A stretch of 22,434 bases of DNA from an uncultured Eubacterium sp. (GCA_905236225.1 CAJOPM010000124.1:1-22434), one strand, 5' to 3'; numbered from the stretch's first letter, positions 6,812 through 15,296 are shown. Numbers and translations are program-made. The notes: generated from the letters alone by a model not told the origin.

Positions 6812-8396
6812 TTAACTCTTCCTTAAGATCGGCTACCTCTTTAAAACTAATATCAACCTCGCCATCTATAAATCTTGCCAGCGAAATCTTTTTATATTCA
6901 TCTAAAGTATCCGGATAATCACTTCTGTAATGAGCGCCCCTGCTCTCTCGCCTTGACAGCGCCGATTGTATCATGGCTCTGCTAAGCATAACGCGTCTTT
7001 TATCATACTTACTAAGGTCATCATTTGCAATCATCTCATTAGTAGTATCATACGCCCTATTCAAGCTCTCTTCATCTCTGACAATACCTAATGACTTTAT
7101 CAAAACATCTGTAAGCTCTTGTCTAAAAGCCATATTATCTTCTATTAAATCAGCTGATGTCTCTTTTATATCTGTACTAAATTCCATATCTTTTAAGTCA
7201 CTCATTATTGTCTCTGCAGCTATTTTACCGCCTATTATAGCGCCTAAAGTAGAATTACCTCCTAAACGATTAGCGCCGTGATATTGACTCGAACATTCTC
7301 CGGCTGCATATAAATTACCTATATTGGTTCTATGAGCGGCATCTACATCTATTCCTCCCATAAAATAATGTATTCCGGGAGCTACAGGTATCGGTTCTTC
7401 CTTGGGATCTATGTTCATATAATGAATAACCTCTTCTCTAAGATCTGTAAGTTTATCCCTCCATATCTCATCAGCGATATGTGTCATTTCCAGATACACC
7501 TGATCTTCATTTGCATCATCATGAACTGCGAAATACATCTGTCTTGATACTACATCACGCGGCATCAAATTTTTAAGTTCAGGAAATTTTTCTTCCATAA
7601 AATAATACTTTTGGCCATTGCGCATAATATACAACCTGCCGCCCTCTCCCCTTGCAGCCTCTGATATAAGACCTCTTTTTGCAGGAAGAGGGATTGTAGT
7701 CGGATGATACTGAATCATTTCGAGATTTGAAAATGCTACACCTTGAGTAAACAATGTAGCTGCAGCCTGTGCGTCATTTTGAGTAGTACCCGTGGTCCAT
7801 CCGTTAAACATTCCATTCATACCGCCAATGGCAAGCACTACAGGTCCCATAAAATCATAGGCTTTTTTGCTATACTCATCTAAAATCTTTACTCCCTTGC
7901 ATTTTCCTTCTTCTATAATTAATTCTATAAAATCATGATGCGCAAATCGCTTAATATGATCATCTGCCTCGTATTTTCTGCATTCATCTATAAGCGTAGT
8001 CATAAGAACCTTGCCTGTGCTACTCATAGCATAAGCTGTACGTTTTTTCTTCTGACCTCCGAAATTTCTAAGTACAATCTTATCTCCTCTTATATGAAAT
8101 GCACATCCTAAATCTCTAAGTTCTTTTACTGTATCGGGTGCCCGCGAAACAAGGTTTTGTACTGCATTCGGATCGGCAATATACACTCCTCCCCTGATAG
8201 TATCTTCAAAGTGATATTTTATATTGTCATCTTCGCCCATGGTATCAAGCGCTGCATTGATACCGCCTTCAGCCATTACAGACTGCGCTCTTTCAGATCT
8301 TTGTCTGGATATCAATCTTATACTATATCCCTCGCGAGCCAAAGTAATTGCTGCAGACAGCCCGGCCAGTCCTGCTCCAACAATGTTTATTATCAT
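6795..8396 (-). CDS. Fumarate reductase/succinate dehydrogenase-like flavoprotein, lacking the covalent-FAD histidine
   Basis: This is the catalytic FAD subunit. The N-terminus has the Rossmann motif GAGLAGLSAA. Active-site residues of the fumarate reductase family are all present: His231 (QYHPT), Arg280 (MPRD), His343 (GIHYFMGG) and Arg377 (GANRLGGNS), together with SEAARGEGG. The histidine that normally binds FAD covalently (SHxVxAxGG) is replaced by Gln38 (AQSVMAEGG). Such a change is known from E. coli FrdA mutants to leave FAD non-covalent and to favour fumarate reduction over succinate oxidation. I chose the ATG at 8396 over a GTG at 8405: it overlaps the cytochrome b stop as ATGA and has GAGGTGG at good spacing. 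Substrate not proven; fumarate is likely. Confidence 0.92.
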   Translation of the reverse strand: MIINIVGAGLAGLSAAITLAREGYSIRLISRQRSERAQSVMAEGGINAALDTMGEDDNIKYHFEDTIRGGVYIADPNAVQNLVSRAPDTVKELRDLGCAFHIRGDKIVLRNFGGQKKKRTAYAMSSTGKVLMTTLIDECRKYEADDHIKRFAHHDFIELIIEEGKCKGVKILDEYSKKAYDFMGPVVLAIGGMNGMFNGWTTGTTQNDAQAAATLFTQGVAFSNLEMIQYHPTTIPLPAKRGLISEAARGEGGRLYIMRNGQKYYFMEEKFPELKNLMPRDVVSRQMYFAVHDDANEDQVYLEMTHIADEIWRDKLTDLREEVIHYMNIDPKEEPIPVAPGIHYFMGGIDVDAAHRTNIGNLYAAGECSSQYHGANRLGGNSTLGAIIGGKIAAETIMSDLKDMEFSTDIKETSADLIEDNMAFRQELTDVLIKSLGIVRDEESLNRAYDTTNEMIANDDLSKYDKRRVMLSRAMIQSALSRRESRGAHYRSDYPDTLDEYKKISLARFIDGEVDISFKEVADLKEELNEKKA

Positions 8397-8941
8397 AACA
8401 TCCACCTCAGGAAATATATTATAAATGCCACAATTATAAATAGCAGCACAATACTAATCACAATCAAAATATCAGCTGTATATTTCTTAAGATTTTTTGA
8501 GCCCAAAGCAACCATATGCGGTTTCACATTTGTAATAACATGAAACGCTATGCTTATGACCATAAGAATCTGTGCAGTAAGTTCAGCTATTCCGAAATAA
8601 TTAAGTCTAAACGCTCCCGATTGCGTAGAACCGCTAAAAATCGTAATATGAAATATCACTAATATCATAATGGCAAAGCCGCTGATGCGTCTTGCCCAAA
8701 ACAACTTATTTTCTTTAAAATATGACGTCCCCGCTCTTTTGCAAGCTATAAGGCTATCAATAGTCAGCTTAATTCCTATTACAGCATGAAGTGCTATTAA
8801 TATTACCATTATTATCGCAAGATACGAAAACCATGCTCCGCCGCCATGTGAAATTCCGGCTATGCTAAATGCTCCTGTAATAGCATGTATAAAAAAAAGC
8901 ACTACAATTCCCATAGCAAGTATTGCATTAAACCTTCTCAT
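8393..8941 (-). CDS. Cytochrome b-like membrane anchor of the fumarate-reductase-like complex
   Basis: The 182-residue integral membrane protein has about five helices (roughly 7-28, 38-57, 84-104, 117-138, 155-178). Histidines fall inside four of them (His19, His52, His98, His134), the pattern expected for one or two b hemes with bis-His ligation; His32 and His142 lie near the membrane surface. It is shorter than the about 250-residue type B FrdC of epsilonproteobacteria. It should anchor the FAD/Fe-S pair and pass electrons across the membrane. An AGGAG ribosome binding site lies 5 nt upstream, and its stop overlaps the flavoprotein start (ATGA). Assignment rests on helix and histidine layout plus context. 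Confidence 0.82.
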   Translation of the reverse strand: MRRFNAILAMGIVVLFFIHAITGAFSIAGISHGGGAWFSYLAIIMVILIALHAVIGIKLTIDSLIACKRAGTSYFKENKLFWARRISGFAIMILVIFHITIFSGSTQSGAFRLNYFGIAELTAQILMVISIAFHVITNVKPHMVALGSKNLKKYTADILIVISIVLLFIIVAFIIYFLRWML

Positions 8942-8953
8942 ATAGTCTCCTAT

Positions 8954-9463
8954 TTATTCCTTATCGTTTGATTTGACGATAAGATACATCACATCCTCAT
9001 CATCCTTAAACTCATCTGCTCCATACACTTTAGCTATCTCGGCGCTCATAACAATCACATCGAAATTACCGTTTTCAGCTTTCGAAAGAACAAGCACACC
9101 ATTTTCCGTCTCAAGTTGCATTTGATTTTCCGGAAGTCTTGACATATAGCTTTGCGCCATTTCAATTCCTGCCTTATCATCACTTGATGCATAACATATG
9201 ACATCTTCAAATATATAACTTACCTGCCCACCTGAAAAGAAAGTCTTCCACTGCCCGAGCTTTTCTTTATCAGTATGAAGTTTCTTATTAATAAGAACAA
9301 CATATTCTCCGGACGGGCTATCTAACGTAGCAGATGCGCTCGATGCAGCATCAATTTGTGTTCCTGTGATAAAACTCCTAAAGCTATCAGACATTAAAAT
9401 AGGAAGACACAGTATAAGGAACAATGCCAACGCTATAATTATAATATGTCTAATTATTTTCAT
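8954..9463 (-). CDS. Unknown exported or membrane-anchored protein, 169 aa
   Basis: I do not recognise a named family. Residues about 6-25 are a hydrophobic signal or anchor (IIIIALALFLILCLPILM); the remainder should lie outside the membrane. The external part is an alpha/beta-looking domain with a single cysteine (EDVICYASS), the phrase SRLPENQMQLETENG and a hydrophobic segment NFDVIVMSAEIAKVYGA. There is no CxxC, heme or FMN motif. It lies between the FMN lipoprotein (40 nt upstream) and cytochrome b (12 nt downstream), with an AAGGAG site 8 nt before ATG. The position suggests an accessory or electron-transfer partner of the redox complex, but this is inference from context only. Confidence 0.75.
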   Translation of the reverse strand: MKIIRHIIIIALALFLILCLPILMSDSFRSFITGTQIDAASSASATLDSPSGEYVVLINKKLHTDKEKLGQWKTFFSGGQVSYIFEDVICYASSDDKAGIEMAQSYMSRLPENQMQLETENGVLVLSKAENGNFDVIVMSAEIAKVYGADEFKDDEDVMYLIVKSNDKE

Positions 9464-9503
9464 AAAATACGCTCCTTATGTGTATCTTCCCTAATATTTG
9501 TAG

Positions 9504-9974
9504 TTATTCTGCCTCTGCCTGCGATAGAGCATCTTCTACCGCTTCGCAAAATTCCTCATAGTTAATGGTTGCGCCGCTTATCGCATCAATTCCGTCCAGG
9601 CTTCCGTTTGCCACTAAATTGTTAGCGTACTCTTCGCAAGCCGCCACTGCCTTTTGCGCCTTGTTGTAATAATCCTGATTTGCGACTTCACCGCTCTTCT
9701 TGCCATATTCAGAATCTTTAAGTGTACCGTCTGTCTCATAGGTTTGATATGTACAATCCGAAATCTTGCCATCTGTTATTGTTATTTCTACAACTCCATA
9801 TCCATCACCGGCACTACCCGAACTGTCGTCATCAATACTTTCTCCTTCATGAACCTGGCTCTGTCCTGTATATGTTCCGTCTGTATAGCTTACATTCTTA
9901 GATGAACCGCAACCAAAGAGCATTGCCGATGCCATAGCAGCAACAATACACATTATAACATGTTTTCTCTTCAT
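9504..9974 (-). CDS. FMN-binding lipoprotein (flavinylation motif SGAT)
   Basis: The 156-residue protein has a lipoprotein signal with lipobox LFGC (Cys22), so it should be tethered to the outer face of the membrane. A Ser/Asp/Gly-rich linker leads to an FMN-bind domain like those of NqrC and RnfG. The C-terminal DAISGAT (130-136) matches the motif in which ApbE attaches FMN to the threonine (Thr136). Such proteins carry electrons outside the membrane. No ApbE gene is in this window, so the transferase must be encoded elsewhere. It lies 8 nt after the first ATPase gene, linking the ABC/iron half of the operon to the cytochrome b/FAD/Fe-S half. Family is clear; its electron acceptor is inferred. 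Confidence 0.9.
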   Translation of the reverse strand: MKRKHVIMCIVAAMASAMLFGCGSSKNVSYTDGTYTGQSQVHEGESIDDDSSGSAGDGYGVVEITITDGKISDCTYQTYETDGTLKDSEYGKKSGEVANQDYYNKAQKAVAACEEYANNLVANGSLDGIDAISGATINYEEFCEAVEDALSQAEAE

Positions 9975-9982
9975 ATTTCCTC

Positions 9983-10693
9983 CTATATCTTATTCATCAG
10001 ATCTGATCTGTGTTTCATTTTACCTGTAAATTCTTCATTGACACTCTCATGATCTACTCTTCCGTTTCTAAGAACAATGGTCCTTTGTGCAACTTCTGCA
10101 ACTTCCGGATCGTGCGTTACAACGATAAGTGTAGTACCTTCTTCATGAAGTTTTCTGAAAAGATCTATAACTATCTCTTCATTAGCTTCGTCCAAATTTC
10201 CCGTCGGCTCATCCGCAAGAACAATTTCCGGATAATTAATCAGCGCTCTTGCTACGCAGAGTCTTTGCTGCTCTCCACCTGATAACTGACTTGGTAAATG
10301 CTTTGCTCTATCAAGAAGACCTACTCTATCAAGTGCCTCTAGCGCTTCCTTTTCATCCGGAATGCTGTGATAATATTGTGCAACCATTACATTTTCTACA
10401 GCCGTAAGATAATTCACCAAATGAAACTGCTGGAATATAAGACCTATTTTATCACGCCTTATATCTGTAAGCTCATTACGATTAAGTAGCGCAATATCCG
10501 TGCCGTCAAGCAGCACTTCTCCCTTGGTCGGTTTATCCATACAACCTATAATGTTCATCATAGTTGATTTACCGGAACCTGACGGTCCCATTATAGACAC
10601 CCATTCTCCCTTCTCAACTTTCAGGCTGACGTCATCAAGGGCATTAAGCTGTCCATATATCTTAAATACATTTTTTAATTCTAATAAACTCAT
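9983..10693 (-). CDS. ABC transporter ATP-binding protein (MacB/LolD type), partner of the two MacB permeases
   Basis: The 236-residue ATPase has Walker A GPSGSGKS (36-43), Q-loop IFQQFH (86-91), signature LSGGEQQR (137-144), Walker B IVLADEPTGNLD (157-168) and the switch histidine in VTHDP. The C-terminus (about 205-236) is an extra charged tail. The ATG at 10693 was preferred to a GTG four codons upstream because AAAGGTGAG, in the end of the permease gene, gives correct spacing only for the ATG. It probably powers the heteromeric pair of permeases immediately upstream, in the same permease-permease-ATPase order as the Campylobacter jejuni Cj1661-Cj1663 genes of the P19/FTR1 iron system (from memory). 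Confidence 0.93.
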   Translation of the reverse strand: MSLLELKNVFKIYGQLNALDDVSLKVEKGEWVSIMGPSGSGKSTMMNIIGCMDKPTKGEVLLDGTDIALLNRNELTDIRRDKIGLIFQQFHLVNYLTAVENVMVAQYYHSIPDEKEALEALDRVGLLDRAKHLPSQLSGGEQQRLCVARALINYPEIVLADEPTGNLDEANEEIVIDLFRKLHEEGTTLIVVTHDPEVAEVAQRTIVLRNGRVDHESVNEEFTGKMKHRSDLMNKI

Positions 10694-10697
10694 GATT

Positions 10698-11864
10698 CTA
10701 CTCACCTTTCAACACTAATGCCGGGTCAACTTCTATTGCACTTCTGATAGGCAGAAGCGTAGCAACAGCCGTAACCAATACAGATACACCTATTGTAACC
10801 GGAACCATTACCGGGCTAAATGTAATTGAACTTGAAAAAACATTGGTACTTATCAGCTGTGCAAACAAAAAGCCAAGTATTGAGCCGAAAATTCCACCTA
10901 TAACTCCGAGCAAAATTCCCTCGCCCATAAACTCTTTTACTATACTGCCGTTTGATGCCCCCAGCGCTTTTCTAAGTCCAATCTCTTTACGCCTCTCCGC
11001 AACTACTGCCGCCATGGTCGTCGCCACGCAGATAAGCATAAGCGCAAGTACTATAATTGTAACCAAAAGCACCAATGCTTGAAGTTTTGATAATACGGTT
11101 GTCTCTGATGCCGTAACTCTCTTAACCGTTTTAGCATTTATACCGTCTACCTCATCGCTGATTTGCTCTACATAACTATTAAGCATATCAGATGATGATG
11201 AAACGCTAAGCTCAGTTATGTCAAGGCTCGTCTCTTCACCTGTCAGCGTCTCCATATCCTCAAGCGACATATATATATAATCTTCTTCAGATCCGCCGGT
11301 TGAAAGAATTGCCGTAACCTTGAAATCTATGTAGTTATCAAGGGTTGTCTCGTCATCTTCGCTATCATCTGCCTTTGTGTCATCTTCCGGAGCATATGTT
11401 ATGGTAATCGTATCTCCAACTGCCAAAGAATAATCTTCACTAACGCTCTGCCCAATCATAAGCTCGCCGCTTTGCGAAGGCCACTGTCCATCTACATCCC
11501 AATACGGGCTTGTCTTTTGCGCCCCTTGCATATCTGTTGCTGCAGCTACAACCGGGGTCTCTCTAAGTCTGACATTTTCATATCTGTACGGAGCAACTCC
11601 TACCACTTCATCATCAGGTATAATCGTTAGCGCCTCTTCTACATCTTCAAGTGTAAAAGAATCTTCTTCTGCCATAAAGAGCATATTAGCTCCGTAGTTT
11701 CTAAACTGTGCCCCCATCTGTCTTGGAACATCTTTATAAATTGTAATCAAACCGCAAAGTATGGTTGCACCTACAACAATTGATAAAAGTGCTATCAAAA
11801 TCTTAGATCGCCTTCTAAGAATCGAGGCAGTAACCATACGCATAAACATTTTTCTTTTTTTCAT
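10698..11864 (-). CDS. MacB/FtsX-family ABC permease 2 of the iron-system pair
   Basis: The 388-residue protein has TM1 (about 20-42), an external MacB-like domain (about 43-265) with an acidic Asp/Glu/Thr-rich insertion around residue 165, then three C-terminal helices. The FtsX signature AVVAERRKEIGLRKALGASNGSI is clear, and it ends EVDPALVLKGE as MacB-family permeases typically do. An AAGGAGG site 6 nt before the ATG overlaps the stop region of the preceding permease gene (12 nt gap). It probably forms a heterodimer with the upstream permease and uses the ATPase downstream. Whether it moves iron, a siderophore-like ligand or transmits force to P19 or DUF2318 cannot be told from the sequence. 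Confidence 0.88.
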   Translation of the reverse strand: MKKRKMFMRMVTASILRRRSKILIALLSIVVGATILCGLITIYKDVPRQMGAQFRNYGANMLFMAEEDSFTLEDVEEALTIIPDDEVVGVAPYRYENVRLRETPVVAAATDMQGAQKTSPYWDVDGQWPSQSGELMIGQSVSEDYSLAVGDTITITYAPEDDTKADDSEDDETTLDNYIDFKVTAILSTGGSEEDYIYMSLEDMETLTGEETSLDITELSVSSSSDMLNSYVEQISDEVDGINAKTVKRVTASETTVLSKLQALVLLVTIIVLALMLICVATTMAAVVAERRKEIGLRKALGASNGSIVKEFMGEGILLGVIGGIFGSILGFLFAQLISTNVFSSSITFSPVMVPVTIGVSVLVTAVATLLPIRSAIEVDPALVLKGE

Positions 11865-11876
11865 GTTCTGCCTCCT

Positions 11877-13166
11877 TTATCTGCCTCTTAATACTACTGC
11901 CGGATCCATCTTAACGGATGCCCTGATCGCCGGTATACTTCCTATAAGTGCCACCGCTATAATTAGAACCGCAACAATCGGTATAACCATCTGTCTCATC
12001 TCTATGGCTGAACCAAATACGCTCTGTCCAATAATCTGGGCAAATCCAAATCCTACGAAATATCCTGCTACTGCACCTATTATAGTTGTAATAATAATTT
12101 CCGTAAGTATCAAACCGGCAATTGTACCATCGTGCGCACCTACCGCCTTCATAAGACCAATCTCCGAGCTTCTTTCCATTACCGACGCCGTAACAAGATT
12201 ACAAATTCCAAGTGCTGCCCCGATAAGCGAAAAAATAGTAATAAGGACCATAAGGAGCTGGGTCTTTTCAAGAATCTCTCCTTCTGATTCTGCCACCTGT
12301 CTTACAGCCGATGCAACAGAATCGCTGATAACTTCCTGGATCTGATAACATATTGAACTTACATATGCCGTACAATACCATGTCTCATATTGATCAATAG
12401 TAAGCGACTCGGGATCTTTAGCAGCTTTTTCTGCAAGTTCATTATCGGGTGTAGTAAGCGCGCTTACCTCGATACTGTCAACTTTTCCGTCAAGTCCCGC
12501 AAGGCTCTGTGCAGTATCAAGAGGCATAAACATCTGAGAGTCTTCATCTGCTCCGGATTCAAATATTCCGGCTACAATCAAATCGGCATCCCCAAGTTCT
12601 CCCGTGATATGAACACTGTCTCCAGCCTTTAAGCCCTGTGCTTCTGCAAGGTCGCATCCTACCATACAGTAATTCGCATCGTCTACGCCTTGCTCATCAA
12701 GCCAGTCCCCGTCTGTTACGTCCCACCAGCTTCTAAGGCTCTGTATTCCTGCATCCAAAGTCTCTCCGGTAGGCAGATCCATATGATGATTAAACCAGGT
12801 TCCCACCGCCGTAATGTCCGTTCCATCATCTAAAGTGGCACTGACATTAATAAACGGAGTATAGTCGGTAATATTAAATGCCCAGAAAATTGTTTTAATA
12901 TTTCCAAGCTCATCTTCTTTTAGGTAAGCCCCGGAAGACTCTTCGCCCTCCACATCATAAAGATCGTTAATTACAGAAGCTTCTTTTGGCACTACCGTGA
13001 TATTAGCACCATAGGTTTTAAGCTCCTCATTCATCTTGTCTCCGACATCCATCATGACCGAAAGCATTGCTGTTGCAAGTGATGCTCCGAGCATTATGGT
13101 AAACGCTATCATGAACATTTTCTTCCATTGTCTTGTCATGACACCGCGTATCATTCTAAAAAACAT
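11877..13166 (-). CDS. MacB/FtsX-family ABC permease 1 of the iron-system pair
   Basis: The 429-residue protein has TM1 (about 17-38), a large external domain (about 40-300) and three C-terminal helices. The FtsX signature is in ASVMERSSEIGLMKAVGAHDGTI, and it ends KMDPAVVLRGR. The external domain begins GANITVVPKEAS and contains Cys residues (NYCMVGCDL, WYCTAY, SICYQ) and an HH pair in TWFNHHMDLP, which could bind metal, although this is only suggestive. The start has an AAGGAAGGTG site. It lies 17 nt after the DUF2318 gene and 12 nt before its paralogue. Synteny with the Campylobacter P19 system supports a role in iron handling. Confidence 0.88.
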   Translation of the reverse strand: MFFRMIRGVMTRQWKKMFMIAFTIMLGASLATAMLSVMMDVGDKMNEELKTYGANITVVPKEASVINDLYDVEGEESSGAYLKEDELGNIKTIFWAFNITDYTPFINVSATLDDGTDITAVGTWFNHHMDLPTGETLDAGIQSLRSWWDVTDGDWLDEQGVDDANYCMVGCDLAEAQGLKAGDSVHITGELGDADLIVAGIFESGADEDSQMFMPLDTAQSLAGLDGKVDSIEVSALTTPDNELAEKAAKDPESLTIDQYETWYCTAYVSSICYQIQEVISDSVASAVRQVAESEGEILEKTQLLMVLITIFSLIGAALGICNLVTASVMERSSEIGLMKAVGAHDGTIAGLILTEIIITTIIGAVAGYFVGFGFAQIIGQSVFGSAIEMRQMVIPIVAVLIIAVALIGSIPAIRASVKMDPAVVLRGR

Positions 13167-13183
13167 TTATCGCACCTTCCTTG

Positions 13184-14443
13184 CTACTTAAATTCATCTT
13201 CGTACTCTAAAAGTCCCTCTATCGGAACTGTGATATAACCGTCTCCTATTGTATAGTCGATAACAATGGGGTTACATCCACCCTTAAATCCAATGGTATT
13301 GATATTCATGACCACATCACAGAGCTTGCAGACGACCATACCGTCTTTTTCATAATATCCTGTCTCGCCGCAAATATCGCATGCGTCAAGTCCGATACCG
13401 TAAGCCGAGGAATCCGGTTTCTTTATAACTATAAATCTTATTTCCGTTCCTTCTTCTGTATAATATGCAAATCTATGAAGGTGTCCGTCGTCAACCTGTT
13501 CAAGCGGCACCTTAACACAGTCATCTTCAAGAATTGAATCCTCAACCGGCGATAATTCTACCTCCTGATTGTTGTATGCTTTAACCGCCGTAACATTAAC
13601 AAGCACAAGCACAAAGCATACCAAAAAAGCGACTGACCATCGCTTAGAAACTTTCATTCCTTTAATAATTTTTCTAAGTTCTGCCGGATTTTTGTAGGGA
13701 TCTGTCACCTTAATACTTCTAATTATAAGAATTACTGGAAGAATCGCTGCGGCGATAATTGTTCCAAACAAATATATTGATATATAATTAGCAGAAAAAG
13801 AAGCAAATACAAAGAGGACATGATTTGACTCTATTATCCGTTTAGCAAGCATCACGCTTATTCCGCTTCCAATAAATCTTATGGAGTTAATTAAAAGTAC
13901 TATTTTAAAAATAATCGAAACAATACCAAATGGTAGTTTTAAGGCGCATTTATATAATGCGCTTGCGGCAACAAATACAAGTATAAGTCCAAATATCCAA
14001 CCGATTATATTAAATAAAAATCCTGTTGTGAACATAGACTTTTCTGTAACCAACCACTCATAGGTATAGCCCATAACATCAGGCAACACATAAATAACAG
14101 CAGCAAATACTATAACCGCGGTCATCAGCTTTACTATAAACAGCCCGGCCCATTTAGTTTTCTTCTTAATCGGCTCTATGCTTAATACCAAAAGAACAAT
14201 AAACGCAATAATAAACGCTGTAAATATTCTTAGATTCCACAATCCTGTATCAATAAGGCTTGTAGCATTTTTCAAATATGTCATTAAAAACGAAGCACAC
14301 AGAGATGCTATAGCCCCAATTAACGTAACTGACGCAGGGTGCTCATGCTCTTTTGCATAATGCATTATCCATCCAAATGCAAGCCCTAAAATTACAGCAG
14401 CCGAAATAAGATCTTCGGTTGTTAGCACCATATAAGTAAGCAA
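13184..14443 (-). CDS. DUF2318-family membrane protein with cysteine-rich C-terminal domain
   Basis: About 260 residues form seven or so hydrophobic helices; a further TM (about 270-290) leads to an external C-terminal domain of about 130 residues. That domain has the DUF2318 signature: GHLHRF (320-325), CDICG (Cys355, Cys358), a YY pair, VCKLCDVVMN (Cys372, Cys375) and GFKGGC (Cys390), proposed to bind Fe-S or another metal centre. The family accompanies FTR1 and P19 in the Campylobacter iron uptake locus (Cj1660). The start codon is TTG at 14443, chosen because AAAGGAGG lies 7 nt upstream; the next ATG is too far from it. It is probably an electron-transfer component coupling the membrane to P19-bound iron (inference). 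Confidence 0.87.
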   Translation of the reverse strand: MLTYMVLTTEDLISAAVILGLAFGWIMHYAKEHEHPASVTLIGAIASLCASFLMTYLKNATSLIDTGLWNLRIFTAFIIAFIVLLVLSIEPIKKKTKWAGLFIVKLMTAVIVFAAVIYVLPDVMGYTYEWLVTEKSMFTTGFLFNIIGWIFGLILVFVAASALYKCALKLPFGIVSIIFKIVLLINSIRFIGSGISVMLAKRIIESNHVLFVFASFSANYISIYLFGTIIAAAILPVILIIRSIKVTDPYKNPAELRKIIKGMKVSKRWSVAFLVCFVLVLVNVTAVKAYNNQEVELSPVEDSILEDDCVKVPLEQVDDGHLHRFAYYTEEGTEIRFIVIKKPDSSAYGIGLDACDICGETGYYEKDGMVVCKLCDVVMNINTIGFKGGCNPIVIDYTIGDGYITVPIEGLLEYEDEFK

Positions 14444-14494
14444 AGCTCATCCTCCTTTAACTCTTTTTCAGCTTTCCCCCTAAACGCTCGAATA

Positions 14495-14522
14495 GCGCCA
14501 CGCAAAACACATTGCGTGACGC
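14495..14522 (-). other. Intercistronic hairpin between the P19 and DUF2318 genes
   Basis: Two 11-nt arms (14495-14505 and 14512-14522) pair around a 6-nt loop. The minus-strand RNA reads GCGTCACGCAA, loop, TTGCGTGGCGC, with one G-U pair. No U-run follows, so it is not a standard terminator. It more likely acts in mRNA processing or 3'-end protection of the P19 message, or as a weak attenuator. Confidence 0.55.
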
Positions 14523-14551
14523 ATCCGAGAAAAATCATAGGTTAATTGTTC

Positions 14552-15202
14552 TTACCACTCTTGAGGTGTGTATTCCCATCCTTCAAATGTGTATGTAAGG
14601 TTTCCGTCTGCGAAGTGATCTTCTAACACTCCACCAGGACCTGTCTCAGAATCTGAGTGGATAAGATATCCGTTCTCTGCAGGGCTATGAATTGTAAATG
14701 TAACGTCATATGTTCCTGCATTCGGAAGTGCGATGTTTGCACCATAGTGTGGTCCATCAGAAGCACTCATTTCCATGAATGTACCCTCTGCTGCTGTCTC
14801 ACCTGATGCCTCATCAACAATTTCATAATCAACAGTAAGATAAGGAATCCAGTCACCTACGCCATAACCGAGGTCATTCTCAAGTGCAGAGATATCTGCC
14901 TCGAGATGGATATCAAAATCAGAAATATCTTCCTGATCCGGAGCCATCGGTACAGGCTGGAAGTAAACAGCTGAAAGATTGATAAAGTCAAGTTCCTGAT
15001 CCTCAAAGATAGGATACTCTGTAAATCCTGCTGCTTCTCCGGGTGCTGTAGCTGCATCTTCCACATCTGCAGATGTGCTTTCGCTTTCTGTTGCAGTATC
15101 ACTTGTTGCATCGTTTGATGCTGTGTCATTTGATCCACAGCCTGCAAGCATAGATGCTGCTAATACACCAACTGCTGCTAATGAAATGATTCTTTTTCTC
15201 AT
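14552..15202 (-). CDS. P19-family iron-binding lipoprotein (Tp34/iron_transport domain)
   Basis: It binds metal outside the membrane and works with the FTR1 permease. From the ATG at 15202, with AAGGAGG 5 nt upstream, the protein has 216 residues: a lipoprotein signal with lipobox LAGC (Cys22), an acidic Ser/Thr/Ala linker (about 23-60) and the P19 domain. The metal ligands of C. jejuni P19 are all present with exact spacing: His99 and Glu101 (HLE, equivalent to His42/Glu44), Met145, Asp149 and His152 (MSASDGPH, equivalent to Met88/Asp92/His95) and His172 (IHSP, equivalent to His132). A longer frame upstream lacks support. In Gram-positives the lipid anchor replaces the periplasmic location. 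Very confident on family. Confidence 0.94.
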   Translation of the reverse strand: MRKRIISLAAVGVLAASMLAGCGSNDTASNDATSDTATESESTSADVEDAATAPGEAAGFTEYPIFEDQELDFINLSAVYFQPVPMAPDQEDISDFDIHLEADISALENDLGYGVGDWIPYLTVDYEIVDEASGETAAEGTFMEMSASDGPHYGANIALPNAGTYDVTFTIHSPAENGYLIHSDSETGPGGVLEDHFADGNLTYTFEGWEYTPQEW

Positions 15203-15235
15203 AATGTCCTCCTTGATACAATAATTTCTATTACC

Positions 15236-15278
15236 GAGGATTGTAATCAATCCTCTCCTAAAGGGATGTATCGATCCC
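15236..15278 (-). other. Two intercistronic hairpins between the FTR1 and P19 genes
   Basis: In the 94-nt gap one perfect stem pairs GAGGATTG (15236-15243) with CAATCCTC (15248-15255) around TAAT, and a second pairs GGGAT (15263-15267) with ATCCC (15274-15278). There is no U-run. They may tune transcript stability or P19 expression relative to FTR1; no convincing separate promoter for P19 was seen. Confidence 0.45.
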
Positions 15279-15296
15279 AATAGTGCTGATTAATTG

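Noticed and set aside
9983..11864. Macrolide efflux (MacAB) system
   Set aside because: MacB-family resemblance is only at fold level; there is no MacA-like adaptor, and the genomic context is the P19/FTR1 iron system.
11761..12345. A 194-codon open frame on the plus strand opposite the two MacB permeases
   Set aside because: It is antisense to two well-supported membrane proteins across their junction, has no ribosome binding site of note, and its hydrophobic Ile/Thr-rich sequence is what antisense of such genes gives.
14857..15147. A 96-codon frame overlapping the P19 gene
   Set aside because: It is an out-of-frame reading of the P19 coding region, low in complexity and without a start signal.
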